Positions 1 to 8,251 of a stretch of 64,000 nucleotides of DNA are shown piece after piece. This stretch comes from Thalassotalea_F euphylliae (lineage in GTDB: Bacteria; Pseudomonadota; Gammaproteobacteria; Enterobacterales; Alteromonadaceae): positions 186,001 through 250,000 of the forward strand of contig NZ_JBHUIB010000012.1 in NCBI RefSeq assembly GCF_042682785.1, read 5' to 3'. The stretch's first letter is position 1, and each line of letters opens with the position of its first letter. The position numbers and the translations under genes were made by a program. The notes beneath the pieces are model-generated. The model saw nothing but the letters and a program-made list of their open reading frames with translations. It did no database searches and had not been told where the DNA came from.

Positions 1-624
1 ATGCTTGAGAAACATAATATTCCCTTGATTGAAGATGATGCATACGGTGATTTGTATTTTGAAGGGGTAAGACCGAAGCCAGCGCAACTTTATTCTGAAA
101 AAGGTTTAGTATTAACGTGTTCTTCGTTTTCTAAAACCGCAGCGCCTGGCTATCGTATTGGCTGGTTAATCCCTGGAAAATATGAAGAGCAAGCGAAACG
201 AATTAAACGTGCGCAATCATGCTCTACACCTATGTTGCAGCAATGGACACTCACTGAATATTTGCTGACAGGTGAATATGACCGTCACCTTACGGTGCTG
301 CGCAAAAAGCTGATATACAACAGTGAACGTATGCGCGCGCTGATAGCGGAGCATTTCCCCAGTGAAGTGTGTATTTCAAAACCGAAAGGTGGCAGCGTGC
401 TTTGGGTAAGGTGCCGTTCGCATGTAGATACGGGCGACTTTTTTCAAGAAGCGATTGCGCAAGGTGTTAGTTTTGCACCGGGCCGAACGTTCTCGCCATC
501 AGGTAAGTACAAAAATTATATGCGTATCAGCTTTGGCGTGCAGTGGTGTGAAAGAGTGGAAGAAGCCATTAAAACGTTAGGGCAGCTCGCCTTCAAATAT
601 CAAGAACAAGCACTTAGTGCATAA
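1..624 (+). CDS. PLP-dependent aminotransferase (5' partial, MocR/GntR-type C-terminal part)
   Basis: This is the C-terminal 207 residues of a fold-type I aminotransferase cut by the window edge; the true start lies upstream and the ATG at position 1 is probably an internal Met. The visible part holds the cofactor Asp region (EDDAYGDLYF, residues 11-20), the Schiff-base lysine in SSFSKTAAPGYRIGW (Lys45) and the small C-terminal domain with the carboxylate-binding Arg near MRISFG. This pattern is typical of the aminotransferase module of MocR/PdxR-like regulators, in which an N-terminal GntR wHTH precedes it, but that part is not visible. It lies 40 bp upstream of an MFS efflux gene on the same strand, so it may be its regulator. 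Confidence 0.8.
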   Translation: MLEKHNIPLIEDDAYGDLYFEGVRPKPAQLYSEKGLVLTCSSFSKTAAPGYRIGWLIPGKYEEQAKRIKRAQSCSTPMLQQWTLTEYLLTGEYDRHLTVLRKKLIYNSERMRALIAEHFPSEVCISKPKGGSVLWVRCRSHVDTGDFFQEAIAQGVSFAPGRTFSPSGKYKNYMRISFGVQWCERVEEAIKTLGQLAFKYQEQALSA

Positions 625-664
625 ATTTAGTGTATAAACGCCACACGGCAATACAGGAACTTTA

Positions 665-1891
665 GTGACAAAAACAGCGGCCCCAGTTTCGTTAGCTATT
701 TTATTACCCGTTTTAGCTTCTATTATGGCGGTGTCTCCGCTCGCGATTGATTTATATTTGCCAGCGATGCCTGTCATTGCTGCTGAACTCTCGACCGATA
801 TGTCGATGGTGCAAAATTCACTAAGTATCTACTTGGTGGGATATGCCTTAGGTCTTTTGTTTTTCGGGCCTCTTGCTGACAAGTACCCTAGACGTTACCT
901 AGTGCTTACTGGGCTGATAGGTTTTATCGGCTTTACCTTTTTACTCTTGCTTTGTAAGAGTATCGAATCGTTTTTAGCGGTTCGTATGGCACAAGCATTT
1001 GTCAGCAGTGCAGCAACAGTCGTGGTGCCTGGTACTATTCGAGAATATTACGGCAAAGACACAGCCAAAGGGCTGTCTTATGTCAGTATGATCATGATGG
1101 TGGCACCTATGATTGCTCCGGCAATTGGCAGTGTATTTTTAACCATACATAGCTGGCAGGCTATTTTTATCGGATTGGCAGCCTACACCTGCATCGTAGT
1201 GGCGATGGTAGCGAAGGTTTTGCCCAACTCAACACAACTCTCGCGTCAGCAAGTCAGCTTTTTAGGGCGTTATAAAATCGTCCTTGGGCACAAAGGGGCA
1301 AGATTGGATCTGATTTCCTCAATGATGATTTCATTGGCGTTCTTTGCCTATATTACCGCTATTCCATTTGTCTACTTAACGGTGTTTAAGGTCAATGAAT
1401 TTTGGTTCTCTGTATTGTTTGCCATCAACGTATTGGCACTAATGACCGCCCATTTTATTAATTCTAGACTCGTGGTACGCAAAGGCTCTAGACGTATGTT
1501 GCAGTTTGGTTTGATGGTGTCGATTGTTAGCTCAAGCGCACTATTATTGGTTAATATGCTAGCGTTGCCTCTGGCTTATACAGTAGCAGCCGTTTTGCCG
1601 TTAATGGGCAGCATTTCTATGGTGGCGGTCAATGCAGATGCGTTGATTTTGCAGGAATTTGCCAAGCAGTCCGGTACAGCAACCGCTGTTATAGGTGTTT
1701 TACGATTTGGTGTCGGTGGTTTGGCTGGCCCTATTTTAGCGCTGGCATACGATGGCACGGCACTGCCGTTTAGTGCGCTAATGTGGTGTTCAGTGATAGT
1801 GGTGGTGATTTGTCAGCTACCCCATTTTATTGGCGCGAAACATAAACATAATAATAAACAACTAACAGATACACATGGAGATGTTTCATGA
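665..1891 (+). CDS. Bcr/CflA-family MFS drug efflux transporter
   Basis: A 408-residue inner-membrane protein with about 12 hydrophobic helices. The N-terminal signature SPLAIDLYLPAMPVIA in helix 1 and the loop 2-3 motif A (FGPLADKYPRR) are those of the drug:H+ antiporter-1 Bcr/CflA group, which exports bicyclomycin, chloramphenicol and similar compounds; the substrate here is unknown. The start is GTG at 665, with AGGAA 6 bp upstream. The 3' end overlaps elbB by 4 bp (ATGA), so the two are translationally coupled, and the upstream aminotransferase/regulator-like gene is probably in the same unit. Confidence 0.88.
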   Translation: MTKTAAPVSLAILLPVLASIMAVSPLAIDLYLPAMPVIAAELSTDMSMVQNSLSIYLVGYALGLLFFGPLADKYPRRYLVLTGLIGFIGFTFLLLLCKSIESFLAVRMAQAFVSSAATVVVPGTIREYYGKDTAKGLSYVSMIMMVAPMIAPAIGSVFLTIHSWQAIFIGLAAYTCIVVAMVAKVLPNSTQLSRQQVSFLGRYKIVLGHKGARLDLISSMMISLAFFAYITAIPFVYLTVFKVNEFWFSVLFAINVLALMTAHFINSRLVVRKGSRRMLQFGLMVSIVSSSALLLVNMLALPLAYTVAAVLPLMGSISMVAVNADALILQEFAKQSGTATAVIGVLRFGVGGLAGPILALAYDGTALPFSALMWCSVIVVVICQLPHFIGAKHKHNNKQLTDTHGDVS

Positions 1892-2538
1892 AGAAAGTAG
1901 CCGTTATATTAGCAGGCTGTGGTGTTTTTGATGGTGCGGAAATTAATGAAGCCGTGCTTACCCTTTTACATATTGCTAAAGCAGGTGCCAGTTACCAATG
2001 CTTCGCACCAGATATGATGCAAATGCATACCGTTAACCATATCACTGGAGACGAAATGGCTGCGAATCGCAATGTGTTAGAGGAAGCTGCTCGAATTGCA
2101 CGAGGCGATATAAAACCTGTGACTGAGCTTAACGCTGAAGACTTTGATGCGTTGATTTTACCTGGTGGTTTTGGTGCAGCAAAAAACCTTTGTGATTTTG
2201 CGGTAAAAGGTCCTGAAGCAGTCATGCAGTCTGATGTGCTTGCAGCGTGCAAACATTTTGCTGACGCTGGCAAAGCAGCCGGTTTTATGTGCATAGCACC
2301 AGCGATGATCCCAATGGTATACGGACAAGGTGCGAAAGCGACGATTGGTAATGATGCTGATACCGCTGCCGGTATCACAGCATTGGGCGGCGTGCATATT
2401 GATTGTGCTGTGGATGACATTGTGGTCGATGAAACTAATAAAGTCGTCAGTACGCCTGCTTATATGTTAGCGCAGAGTCTTGTTGAAGCAGATGCTGGCA
2501 TCGGCAAGTTAGTCACCAAAGTGTTAGCGCTAGCCTAG
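1888..2538 (+). CDS. elbB: Isoprenoid biosynthesis glyoxalase ElbB (DJ-1/PfpI family)
   Basis: A 216-residue cytosolic protein of the DJ-1/PfpI superfamily, full length compared with E. coli ElbB and similar along its whole length. Visible markers are the N-terminal KKVAVILAGCGVFDG, the LPGGFGAAKNL nucleophile-proximal loop and the candidate nucleophile Cys in GFMCIAPAM. ElbB enzymes have weak glyoxalase activity and were linked genetically to isoprenoid production; the physiological role is not settled. The start ATG overlaps the end of the MFS gene, with GGAG 9 bp upstream. A hairpin with a T-tract follows at 2561-2588. Confidence 0.92.
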   Translation: MKKVAVILAGCGVFDGAEINEAVLTLLHIAKAGASYQCFAPDMMQMHTVNHITGDEMAANRNVLEEAARIARGDIKPVTELNAEDFDALILPGGFGAAKNLCDFAVKGPEAVMQSDVLAACKHFADAGKAAGFMCIAPAMIPMVYGQGAKATIGNDADTAAGITALGGVHIDCAVDDIVVDETNKVVSTPAYMLAQSLVEADAGIGKLVTKVLALA

Positions 2539-2560
2539 CTTAATACTTGCGTTTATGAAC

Positions 2561-2588
2561 AAAGCTACGCATACGACCGTGGCTTTTT
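2561..2588 (+). terminator. Rho-independent terminator after elbB
   Basis: A 9-bp stem (AAAGCTACG pairing with CGTGGCTTT, one G-U wobble), an 8-nt loop and a run of five T. It ends the transcription unit that finishes with elbB. Confidence 0.65.
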
Positions 2589-2695
2589 AATTTCTTGTGA
2601 AAAAATATTTAACAAGTTTGAAATAAAAGTCTTGTTTGATAACTTTTTTCTATCAGACTGTAAATAAAAATTTATCTAAGAAATAGTGGTATCTG

Positions 2696-3538
2696 TTAGT
2701 TTCTTAGGTAAGGAAACAGCTGCAGAGCATCTTTGATAAGTGCCGTTTTATAGCTTTTGGCAAGGTACATGGCGTAAATGTCTCGGCTATATTGCGGGGC
2801 ACCTTCGACCAAATGCAGTTTGCCTTTACGAATAGCCTCAAAACACATCTGTTTTGGCAAATAGGCAGACCCACCTGCTTCTAAAATAAAATTAAGGGCT
2901 ATACGAGGTTGGCTCATGTTATGGCGTACCTCAGTACATTCTACAAAATCTCTCAAATATTGTGAGTTTACCGATTCACCATAATCCACCATTACCATAT
3001 TCTCTAATTGGTTTATCGTTGCCGAACTGCTGGTGCTGACAAGCTGCAATGGCACCGAGCTAACTTTCTCTGTAACAATGTTTTCAACAAAAGGAGGCTC
3101 AAAAATAAAGGCGATATCGAGCAAACGACTAAGGATTTGCTTACGTAACTCAATAGGAGAGTATGTTTGTGTATGTAAATGTACGTCGTCGAGATTACGG
3201 TGAATTTTCTGCAACCAATCTTGCAGAACAATATCCCAAATAGACATCATTGAACCAACGAATAGTTGCGATGAGCTACCGGGTGCTATACCAACATCCT
3301 GCTTAAGCTTTTGCCACATGACCAACATTTCATTGGCATGACGTATTAGACGATGGCCTTCTGCGGTCAACTTGACACGCTTTTGTGAGCGGTCAAACAG
3401 CTGGATGCCTAGCTCTTCTTCAAGCTGCTTGATTCGACTGCTGACAGCGGCCTGTGTGATAAAAAGGTTTTCTGCGGCTATCCTTAGGTGCAACGTGTGG
3501 CTAACTTCTAAGAATGTGGTGAGTAATTCGAGCTTCAT
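2696..3538 (-). CDS. LysR-family transcriptional regulator (HdfR-like)
   Basis: A 280-residue DNA-binding regulator. The N-terminal winged HTH (about residues 1-60) contains FITQAAVSSRIKQLEEELG, the LysR recognition-helix signature, and begins MKLELLTTFLEVSHT as in HdfR-type regulators. The C-terminal co-inducer domain is shorter and less conserved. The gene is divergent from rimK with 105 bp between the two starts, the classic arrangement for a LysR protein acting on its neighbour, so control of the rimK cluster is plausible but inferred. No ligand can be read from the sequence. Confidence 0.88.
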   Translation of the reverse strand: MKLELLTTFLEVSHTLHLRIAAENLFITQAAVSSRIKQLEEELGIQLFDRSQKRVKLTAEGHRLIRHANEMLVMWQKLKQDVGIAPGSSSQLFVGSMMSIWDIVLQDWLQKIHRNLDDVHLHTQTYSPIELRKQILSRLLDIAFIFEPPFVENIVTEKVSSVPLQLVSTSSSATINQLENMVMVDYGESVNSQYLRDFVECTEVRHNMSQPRIALNFILEAGGSAYLPKQMCFEAIRKGKLHLVEGAPQYSRDIYAMYLAKSYKTALIKDALQLFPYLRN

Positions 3539-3643
3539 TCGTTATTTTTGATAAAAAATATTTATTAAATAGCCTAGTTTATTTTGATTTTGTTTTCACT
3601 TTTTTTCGACTATCTTGCCGCCATCAAACTTAAGGAATTAAAA

Positions 3644-4549
3644 ATGAAAATTGCTATTTTATCGCGTAATGAGAATTTGTACTCGACTCGTCGTATTGTA
3701 GAAGCGGCTCGCGAGAGAGGTCATGAGATAGATGTGATTGATACGCTCCATTGTTATATGGATATCACACGCAGTCGGCCTGCTGTCCGGTATCACGGTG
3801 AAGAGTTACCAACATACGATGCGATTATTCCGCGCATTGGTGCCTCTATCACATTTTACGGTACTGCGGTGGCCCGGCAATTTGAAATGATGGGTACCTT
3901 TAATGTCAATGAGTCAGTAGCGATCAGTCGATCTCGAGACAAATTGCGCTCTTTACAATTGTTATCGCGCAAGGGCATAGGTTTGCCGCGCACCGGCTTT
4001 GCTTGTAAGCCTGATAATATTAAAGATCTAATTAAAAATGTGGGTGGTGCACCGTTAGTGATTAAGTTGCTTGAAGGAACACAGGGGATTGGTGTTGTAC
4101 TTGCTGAGACGGCAAAAGCTGCAGAGAGTATTATCGAAGCATTTATGGGCCTTAAAGCGAACATCTTGGTGCAAGAGTTTATCAAAGAAGCAGGTGGCGC
4201 AGATATTCGCTGCTTCGTCATTGGTGATAAAGTTGTTGCAGCCATGAAACGTCAAGGGGCAGAGGGAGAGTTTCGTTCTAACCTCCACCGTGGTGGCTCC
4301 GCGGAAGTGGTGAAGTTATCGAAAGAAGAGCGTGCTACAGCCGTAGCCGCAGCGAAAGCGATGGGGCTTAATTGTTGTGGTGTTGACCTGTTGCGCTCGC
4401 ACAATGGGCCAATGGTGATGGAAGTGAATTCTTCACCTGGGCTAGAGGGGATTGAAAAGGCAACAGGGTTAGATGTTGCGGGTAGTTTAATTCAATTTAT
4501 TGAGAAAAATGCCAAGTTTGGCGCTACGCGTACGAAAGGGAAAGGATAA
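3644..4549 (+). CDS. rimK: Ribosomal protein S6--L-glutamate ligase RimK
   Basis: An ATP-grasp ligase (301 residues) that adds glutamate residues to the C-terminus of ribosomal protein S6. The chosen start, MKIAILSRNENLYSTRRIVE, matches RimK and has AAGGA (3632-3636) at good spacing; a start at 3584 would add 20 unsupported residues. ATP-grasp features include the central lysine strand PLVIKLLEGTQGIGV and the metal-binding end MEVNSSPGLEGIEKATG. It heads a cluster with an M14-like deacylase and a RimB-like protease, reached after 35 bp and then a 4-bp overlap. Confidence 0.93.
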   Translation: MKIAILSRNENLYSTRRIVEAARERGHEIDVIDTLHCYMDITRSRPAVRYHGEELPTYDAIIPRIGASITFYGTAVARQFEMMGTFNVNESVAISRSRDKLRSLQLLSRKGIGLPRTGFACKPDNIKDLIKNVGGAPLVIKLLEGTQGIGVVLAETAKAAESIIEAFMGLKANILVQEFIKEAGGADIRCFVIGDKVVAAMKRQGAEGEFRSNLHRGGSAEVVKLSKEERATAVAAAKAMGLNCCGVDLLRSHNGPMVMEVNSSPGLEGIEKATGLDVAGSLIQFIEKNAKFGATRTKGKG

Positions 4550-4584
4550 TTGCTGCATGCTACGTGCTGAGCAAGGAAACAGAT

Positions 4585-5619
4585 ATGCAAGAATTAAAAA
4601 TTGGTGAACACGTTATATTGCCGGGTGAAACTAAGAAAATAGATTTGCCCGTGGCTAAGCTATACACAGATGCCGATGTGCATTTACCGGTTTATATTAT
4701 TCGCGGGAAGAGACCAGGACCAACAATGTTTATTAGTGCCGCCGTGCATGGTGACGAACTTAATGGCATTGAAATCATTAGACGGCTGATCAATTTAAAG
4801 GGATTTAAGATTACGGCAGGGACATTGATTGCTGTTCCCATGGTTAATGTATATGGCGTTGTGAACCAAAGTCGCTATATGCCTGACAGGCGCGATTTAA
4901 ATCGCAGTTTTCCTGGCTCAGCTAAAGGTTCATTAGCAGCGCGCGTGGCAAACATATTCTTAAAAGAGATTGTTAGTCATTGTGACTACGGCATTGATTT
5001 GCATACAGGCGCTATCCACCGCTCTAACCTGCCGCAAATTCGTGCGCAGTTGCAAGATGAGGAAACACTTGAGCTGGCAAAAGCCTTTGGCGTTCCAGTG
5101 ATACTAAACTCTGAGATTATAGATGGCTCTTTGCGTGACGCTGCCGTTGATAGCAAAACTAAAGTGTTGCTCTATGAAGCCGGTGAAGCGCTGAGGTTTG
5201 ATGAGTTTTCAATCAGAGCGGGAATTAAAGGCATTGTTAATGTCTTACGCCATCTTAAAATGATGCGAAAAGGGCGCTCAAGTAAGAAACAAATCAATTA
5301 CTTTGTCGCCAACAACAGTAGTTGGGTGAGGGCAAACGCTAGTGGTATTGTAAGCCATCATTTTCAGCTAGGGGACCAGGTGAAAAAAGGCGAAGTGCTT
5401 GCCGATATTGGTGGCCCTTATGGTGAAGCGTTAGGTGAGGTTGTTGCGACAAAAAGTGGCGTTATTATCGGTAAACAGAATATTCCTCTTGTCCAAGAAG
5501 GTGAAGCCATGTATCACATTGCCTACTTCAAAGAAGATGATGAAGAGGTTGCCGAGCAGATTGAAAACGTTGAAGAAGAGTTAGTGGCAATTACCAAAAA
5601 TAGTGAAGCATTATTATGA
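4585..5619 (+). CDS. Succinylglutamate desuccinylase/aspartoacylase family protein (M14-like)
   Basis: A 344-residue zinc hydrolase of the AstE/AspA family. Zinc and catalytic elements visible are SAAVHGDELNGIE (HxxE) and the downstream DLHTG, with RDLNRSFPG as substrate-binding Arg; a C-terminal beta-rich tail (about residues 240-310) resembles a lipoyl/biotinyl-like fold. The start at 4585 is preferred over GTG 4564 because AAGGA sits 6 bp upstream of it. It lies between rimK and the RimB-like protease gene, an arrangement seen in many marine gammaproteobacteria. A role in trimming amide-linked glutamates is inference; the substrate is unknown. Confidence 0.82.
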   Translation: MQELKIGEHVILPGETKKIDLPVAKLYTDADVHLPVYIIRGKRPGPTMFISAAVHGDELNGIEIIRRLINLKGFKITAGTLIAVPMVNVYGVVNQSRYMPDRRDLNRSFPGSAKGSLAARVANIFLKEIVSHCDYGIDLHTGAIHRSNLPQIRAQLQDEETLELAKAFGVPVILNSEIIDGSLRDAAVDSKTKVLLYEAGEALRFDEFSIRAGIKGIVNVLRHLKMMRKGRSSKKQINYFVANNSSWVRANASGIVSHHFQLGDQVKKGEVLADIGGPYGEALGEVVATKSGVIIGKQNIPLVQEGEAMYHIAYFKEDDEEVAEQIENVEEELVAITKNSEALL

Positions 5620-6050
5620 ACGACAGAATAATTATTGGGCGGCTAGAAAATGTAGACTTACCTGAGCTGGCGATTAGCCAGCTCACGGCGCGCGTAGATA
5701 CGGGAGCACAAACCTCTTCTTTGCACGTGGACAATATTGAGCGCATCTCTATCGGTGGTAAACCCGGCGTAGCATTTGATATTCATCCAGAGATTCACAA
5801 TGTTGATAAAGCTGTTCGATGCAAAGCTCTGCTGCATGATGTACGCAAGGTAAAATCGTCTAATGGTATGAGTGAACAGCGTTATGTGATCAAAACTCCT
5901 GCCGTCATGGGAGCTAGTGAATGGGATATTGAGATTACGCTAAGTGACCGTTCTGACATGACTTATTTAATGTTAATTGGTCGTCAGGCTTTGGGCGAGC
6001 GATTCTACGTTGACGCGGCGAATGCGTTTGTTGCATCTGAGCAAAATTAA
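5616..6050 (+). CDS. RimB-like retropepsin-type 'ATP-dependent zinc protease' family protein
   Basis: A 144-residue protein of the family annotated as ATP-dependent zinc protease (DUF785). The aspartic-protease-like signature is visible as ARVDTGAQTSSLHVD (residues 25-39), with a C-terminal LIGRQAL strand. Related RimB in Pseudomonas works with RimK on glutamylated S6; calling this RimB is inference from family and neighbourhood. It overlaps the upstream deacylase gene by 4 bp and is 9 bp from mscS, so all four genes are probably cotranscribed. Confidence 0.82.
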   Translation: MNDRIIIGRLENVDLPELAISQLTARVDTGAQTSSLHVDNIERISIGGKPGVAFDIHPEIHNVDKAVRCKALLHDVRKVKSSNGMSEQRYVIKTPAVMGASEWDIEITLSDRSDMTYLMLIGRQALGERFYVDAANAFVASEQN

Positions 6051-6059
6051 GGCACTTTT

Positions 6060-6932
6060 ATGCTGGCGGAAATAAAGCATTATTTAAGTTATCCATTATT
6101 TACGTTTAACGAACGTGTGATTACTTTGTTGGAGGTACTAATGGTACCTCTTTGGCTCATTATCAGTATTTGGTTGTCGCGTGTTTTTATTGGCAAATTA
6201 GCAACCCGATTAAAAAACAAAAATAAAGACCCCAATATCGTACACCTGATTGAGCGGGTACTTTATGTCATCGCTTTAGCCATTATTTTTATCACGACGC
6301 TGTCGATGCTGAATGTACCGATTACTGCCTTTGCCTTTTTATCAGGTGCTATTGCGATTGGCTTTGGTTTTGGCGCGCAAAACATCATTAATAACTTTAT
6401 CAGTGGCTGGATATTGATGGGCGAAAAGCCTATTCGTATCGGTGACTTTTTAGAAGTAGAAGGCGTTAAAGGCACAGTAGAAGAAATAAATACGCGTTCG
6501 ACCCGTATACGCCGTGTTGATGGTGTCCATATGTTAATTCCAAACAGTAAACTGTTGGAAAATACAGTGATCAATTGGACATTACGTGACAAGTTGGTCC
6601 GAGGCACTGTGCGAGTAGGTGTTGCCTATGGCAGCGACAGTGAAAAAGTTGCCTCTATTATGTTAGCAACAACTTCCCAGCAGCCTGAAGTGTTGGATAC
6701 ACCCAAAGCCGCCGTATTTTTTCAAGATTTTGGCGATAACGCATTGATTTTTGAAGTGTACTTTTGGATTAATTCGCAAGTAGAAGGGGGTCTTCGCCTC
6801 GTTTCTAGTAACATTCGCTTTGCTTTAAATAAGGCCTTTGAGGAGCAAGGAATTGTTGTGGCGTTCCCTCAACGGGATATTCATATCGACGGAACATTGG
6901 CATTGAAACATGAAAACCAACCTAAAGGCTGA
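6060..6932 (+). CDS. MscS-family small-conductance mechanosensitive channel
   Basis: A 290-residue inner-membrane channel. Three N-terminal helices (about residues 18-40, 60-82 and 88-112) are followed by the pore helix and signature FGFGAQNIINNFISG, then the cytoplasmic beta domain with VEGVKGTVEEINTRSTRIR and the PNSKLLENTVINWT segment. It opens under membrane tension to release osmolytes. Length is that of a minimal MscS. AAGG lies just before the ATG. It ends 2 bp before the convergent zntB stop, and a short inverted repeat (GGCTGA...TCAGCC) spans the junction. Confidence 0.9.
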   Translation: MLAEIKHYLSYPLFTFNERVITLLEVLMVPLWLIISIWLSRVFIGKLATRLKNKNKDPNIVHLIERVLYVIALAIIFITTLSMLNVPITAFAFLSGAIAIGFGFGAQNIINNFISGWILMGEKPIRIGDFLEVEGVKGTVEEINTRSTRIRRVDGVHMLIPNSKLLENTVINWTLRDKLVRGTVRVGVAYGSDSEKVASIMLATTSQQPEVLDTPKAAVFFQDFGDNALIFEVYFWINSQVEGGLRLVSSNIRFALNKAFEEQGIVVAFPQRDIHIDGTLALKHENQPKG

Positions 6933-6934
6933 GA

Positions 6935-7882
6935 TTATAAAAATTTCAGCCGTCTAAATACCAAGTATTCTAAAACGCCAATCACCAATAAAATGCCGCA
7001 GAAAAGATAGAACGACTGTTCGTTCTCTACGCCCGGCATCCCGCCGATATTGATGCCGAACAATCCAGTGAGAAAACCCAGTGGTAAGAAAATGCCTGCA
7101 ATTATCGACAATATATAGGTGTTCCGATTCATAAGTTCGGCATTTTGTTGTGCAATTTTAGCATTAATGACATCTACTTGGGCGATGTAAAAATCGATGG
7201 ACTCAACTATTCGGCTGAGTACATCTTGCTGATTTGCTAAGGCCAATGAGAGCGATTCAAATATCGGCATGTTCGCGCGCACTACAGCATTTAGCGCATG
7301 TGCTTGCGGCTTCAAAAATCGATTAAGCTTCAACAGTTTTCTCAGCATATCGTTGAGCTCTAGTGCGTCAGCCGGATCGAATTTATCTTTGTCTTGAGCA
7401 TCAATAAATTCTTCTATCGGATCCAAAAATGAGTCGATGCGCAAATGCAATTGAGTAAGCAGCTCGATCACCAGTTGCGGAAGATCACAAGGCCCTTTGC
7501 CTCTCGCCAGGCTAGCACTGGTTGCTTCAATAGCGCGTGACGTTTGGCTGTTGCAAGTGATCAAGCGGTCGCCCGTATACAGCATTCTCACGGTAAGCAT
7601 ATCGTCTGGTTGCTTACCTTTGTTCAGGTTTACGCCACGCACAATTAGTAAAAACGCATCGCCTTCTAAACGTTGAAATCGAGGTCTGGTGTCGGAGGCA
7701 AGTAGTGACTCAATAATACTTTCATCAATGTTTTCTTGTACTAGCCATTGGTGGAAGTTGTCATCGGTGCGATTGCAGTGTAACCAGGTATTTGGCAGGT
7801 TTAGTTCGTCGAGGTCAGATATCGCTTTAGATTGCTTACCGTTGATGTGCCAAGCTTCGTATATGTATTCCCTTAATGCCAT
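6935..7882 (-). CDS. zntB: Zinc transporter ZntB (CorA family)
   Basis: A 315-residue CorA-type metal transporter. The long N-terminal cytoplasmic funnel is followed by two C-terminal helices; the pore-loop signature appears as GINIGGMPGVE (E. coli ZntB has a GxN-GGIPG type loop) after TGLF. This distinguishes it from Mg-specific CorA with YGMNF-MP. E. coli-type ZntB moves zinc across the inner membrane; direction has been debated. It is convergent with mscS and upstream on the same strand lies a small oxidoreductase-like gene. Confidence 0.87.
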   Translation of the reverse strand: MALREYIYEAWHINGKQSKAISDLDELNLPNTWLHCNRTDDNFHQWLVQENIDESIIESLLASDTRPRFQRLEGDAFLLIVRGVNLNKGKQPDDMLTVRMLYTGDRLITCNSQTSRAIEATSASLARGKGPCDLPQLVIELLTQLHLRIDSFLDPIEEFIDAQDKDKFDPADALELNDMLRKLLKLNRFLKPQAHALNAVVRANMPIFESLSLALANQQDVLSRIVESIDFYIAQVDVINAKIAQQNAELMNRNTYILSIIAGIFLPLGFLTGLFGINIGGMPGVENEQSFYLFCGILLVIGVLEYLVFRRLKFL

Positions 7883-7975
7883 ACCAATCTCTCGTAAACT
7901 ATTGACACTTTGTTATGCCATATTTCTTGTGGCAACAAAAGCTTATTGGGAGAGCTTATTGGAATAAACGGCCTT

Positions 7976-8137
7976 TTAGTCTGAACTTTGCTTTTCTTTT
8001 TCTCGACGTTCTGCTTCTTGAATGCGCCACTTGCGTCGCTTTTCATAGAAAATATCCCAAACACACGGCGTGCAGGCGCTATCACAACACTCGTTTTCGC
8101 CTGGTGGGGTGGGTTTTTCTATAATTTCTTCACTCAT
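7976..8137 (-). CDS. Small oxidoreductase-like domain protein (Oxidored-like family)
   Basis: A 53-residue cysteine-containing protein starting MSEEIIEKPTPPGENECCDS. The motif PPGENECCDSACTPCVWDIF, with four clustered Cys, is the signature of the small 'oxidoreductase-like' domain found in proteobacteria and at the N-terminus of some eukaryotic redox proteins. The Met at 8137 is preferred because AGGTAA precedes it and the domain begins right after; a longer start at 8197 adds 20 unconserved residues. The function is unknown and possibly metal or redox related. Confidence 0.7.
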   Translation of the reverse strand: MSEEIIEKPTPPGENECCDSACTPCVWDIFYEKRRKWRIQEAERREKEKQSSD

Positions 8138-8204
8138 TTGTATTACCTGTTTTTTCACTACGTACGAATTATACATGAGGCTGGATTGATTTTTCATTAG
8201 GCAT

Positions 8205-8234
8205 AAAAAACGCCAGCATAAAGCTAGCGTTTTT
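8205..8234 (-). terminator. Rho-independent terminator after accC
   Basis: The stem AACGCTAGC/GCTGGCGTT with loop TTTAT is followed by T6 on the minus strand. It lies 18 bp beyond the accC stop and can also work on the plus strand. Confidence 0.75.
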
Positions 8235-8251
8235 GATAGCGATGAAACAGT

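Noticed and set aside
1992..2420. Reading frame opposite elbB
   Set aside because: The product is a reverse-frame shadow of a confidently assigned gene.
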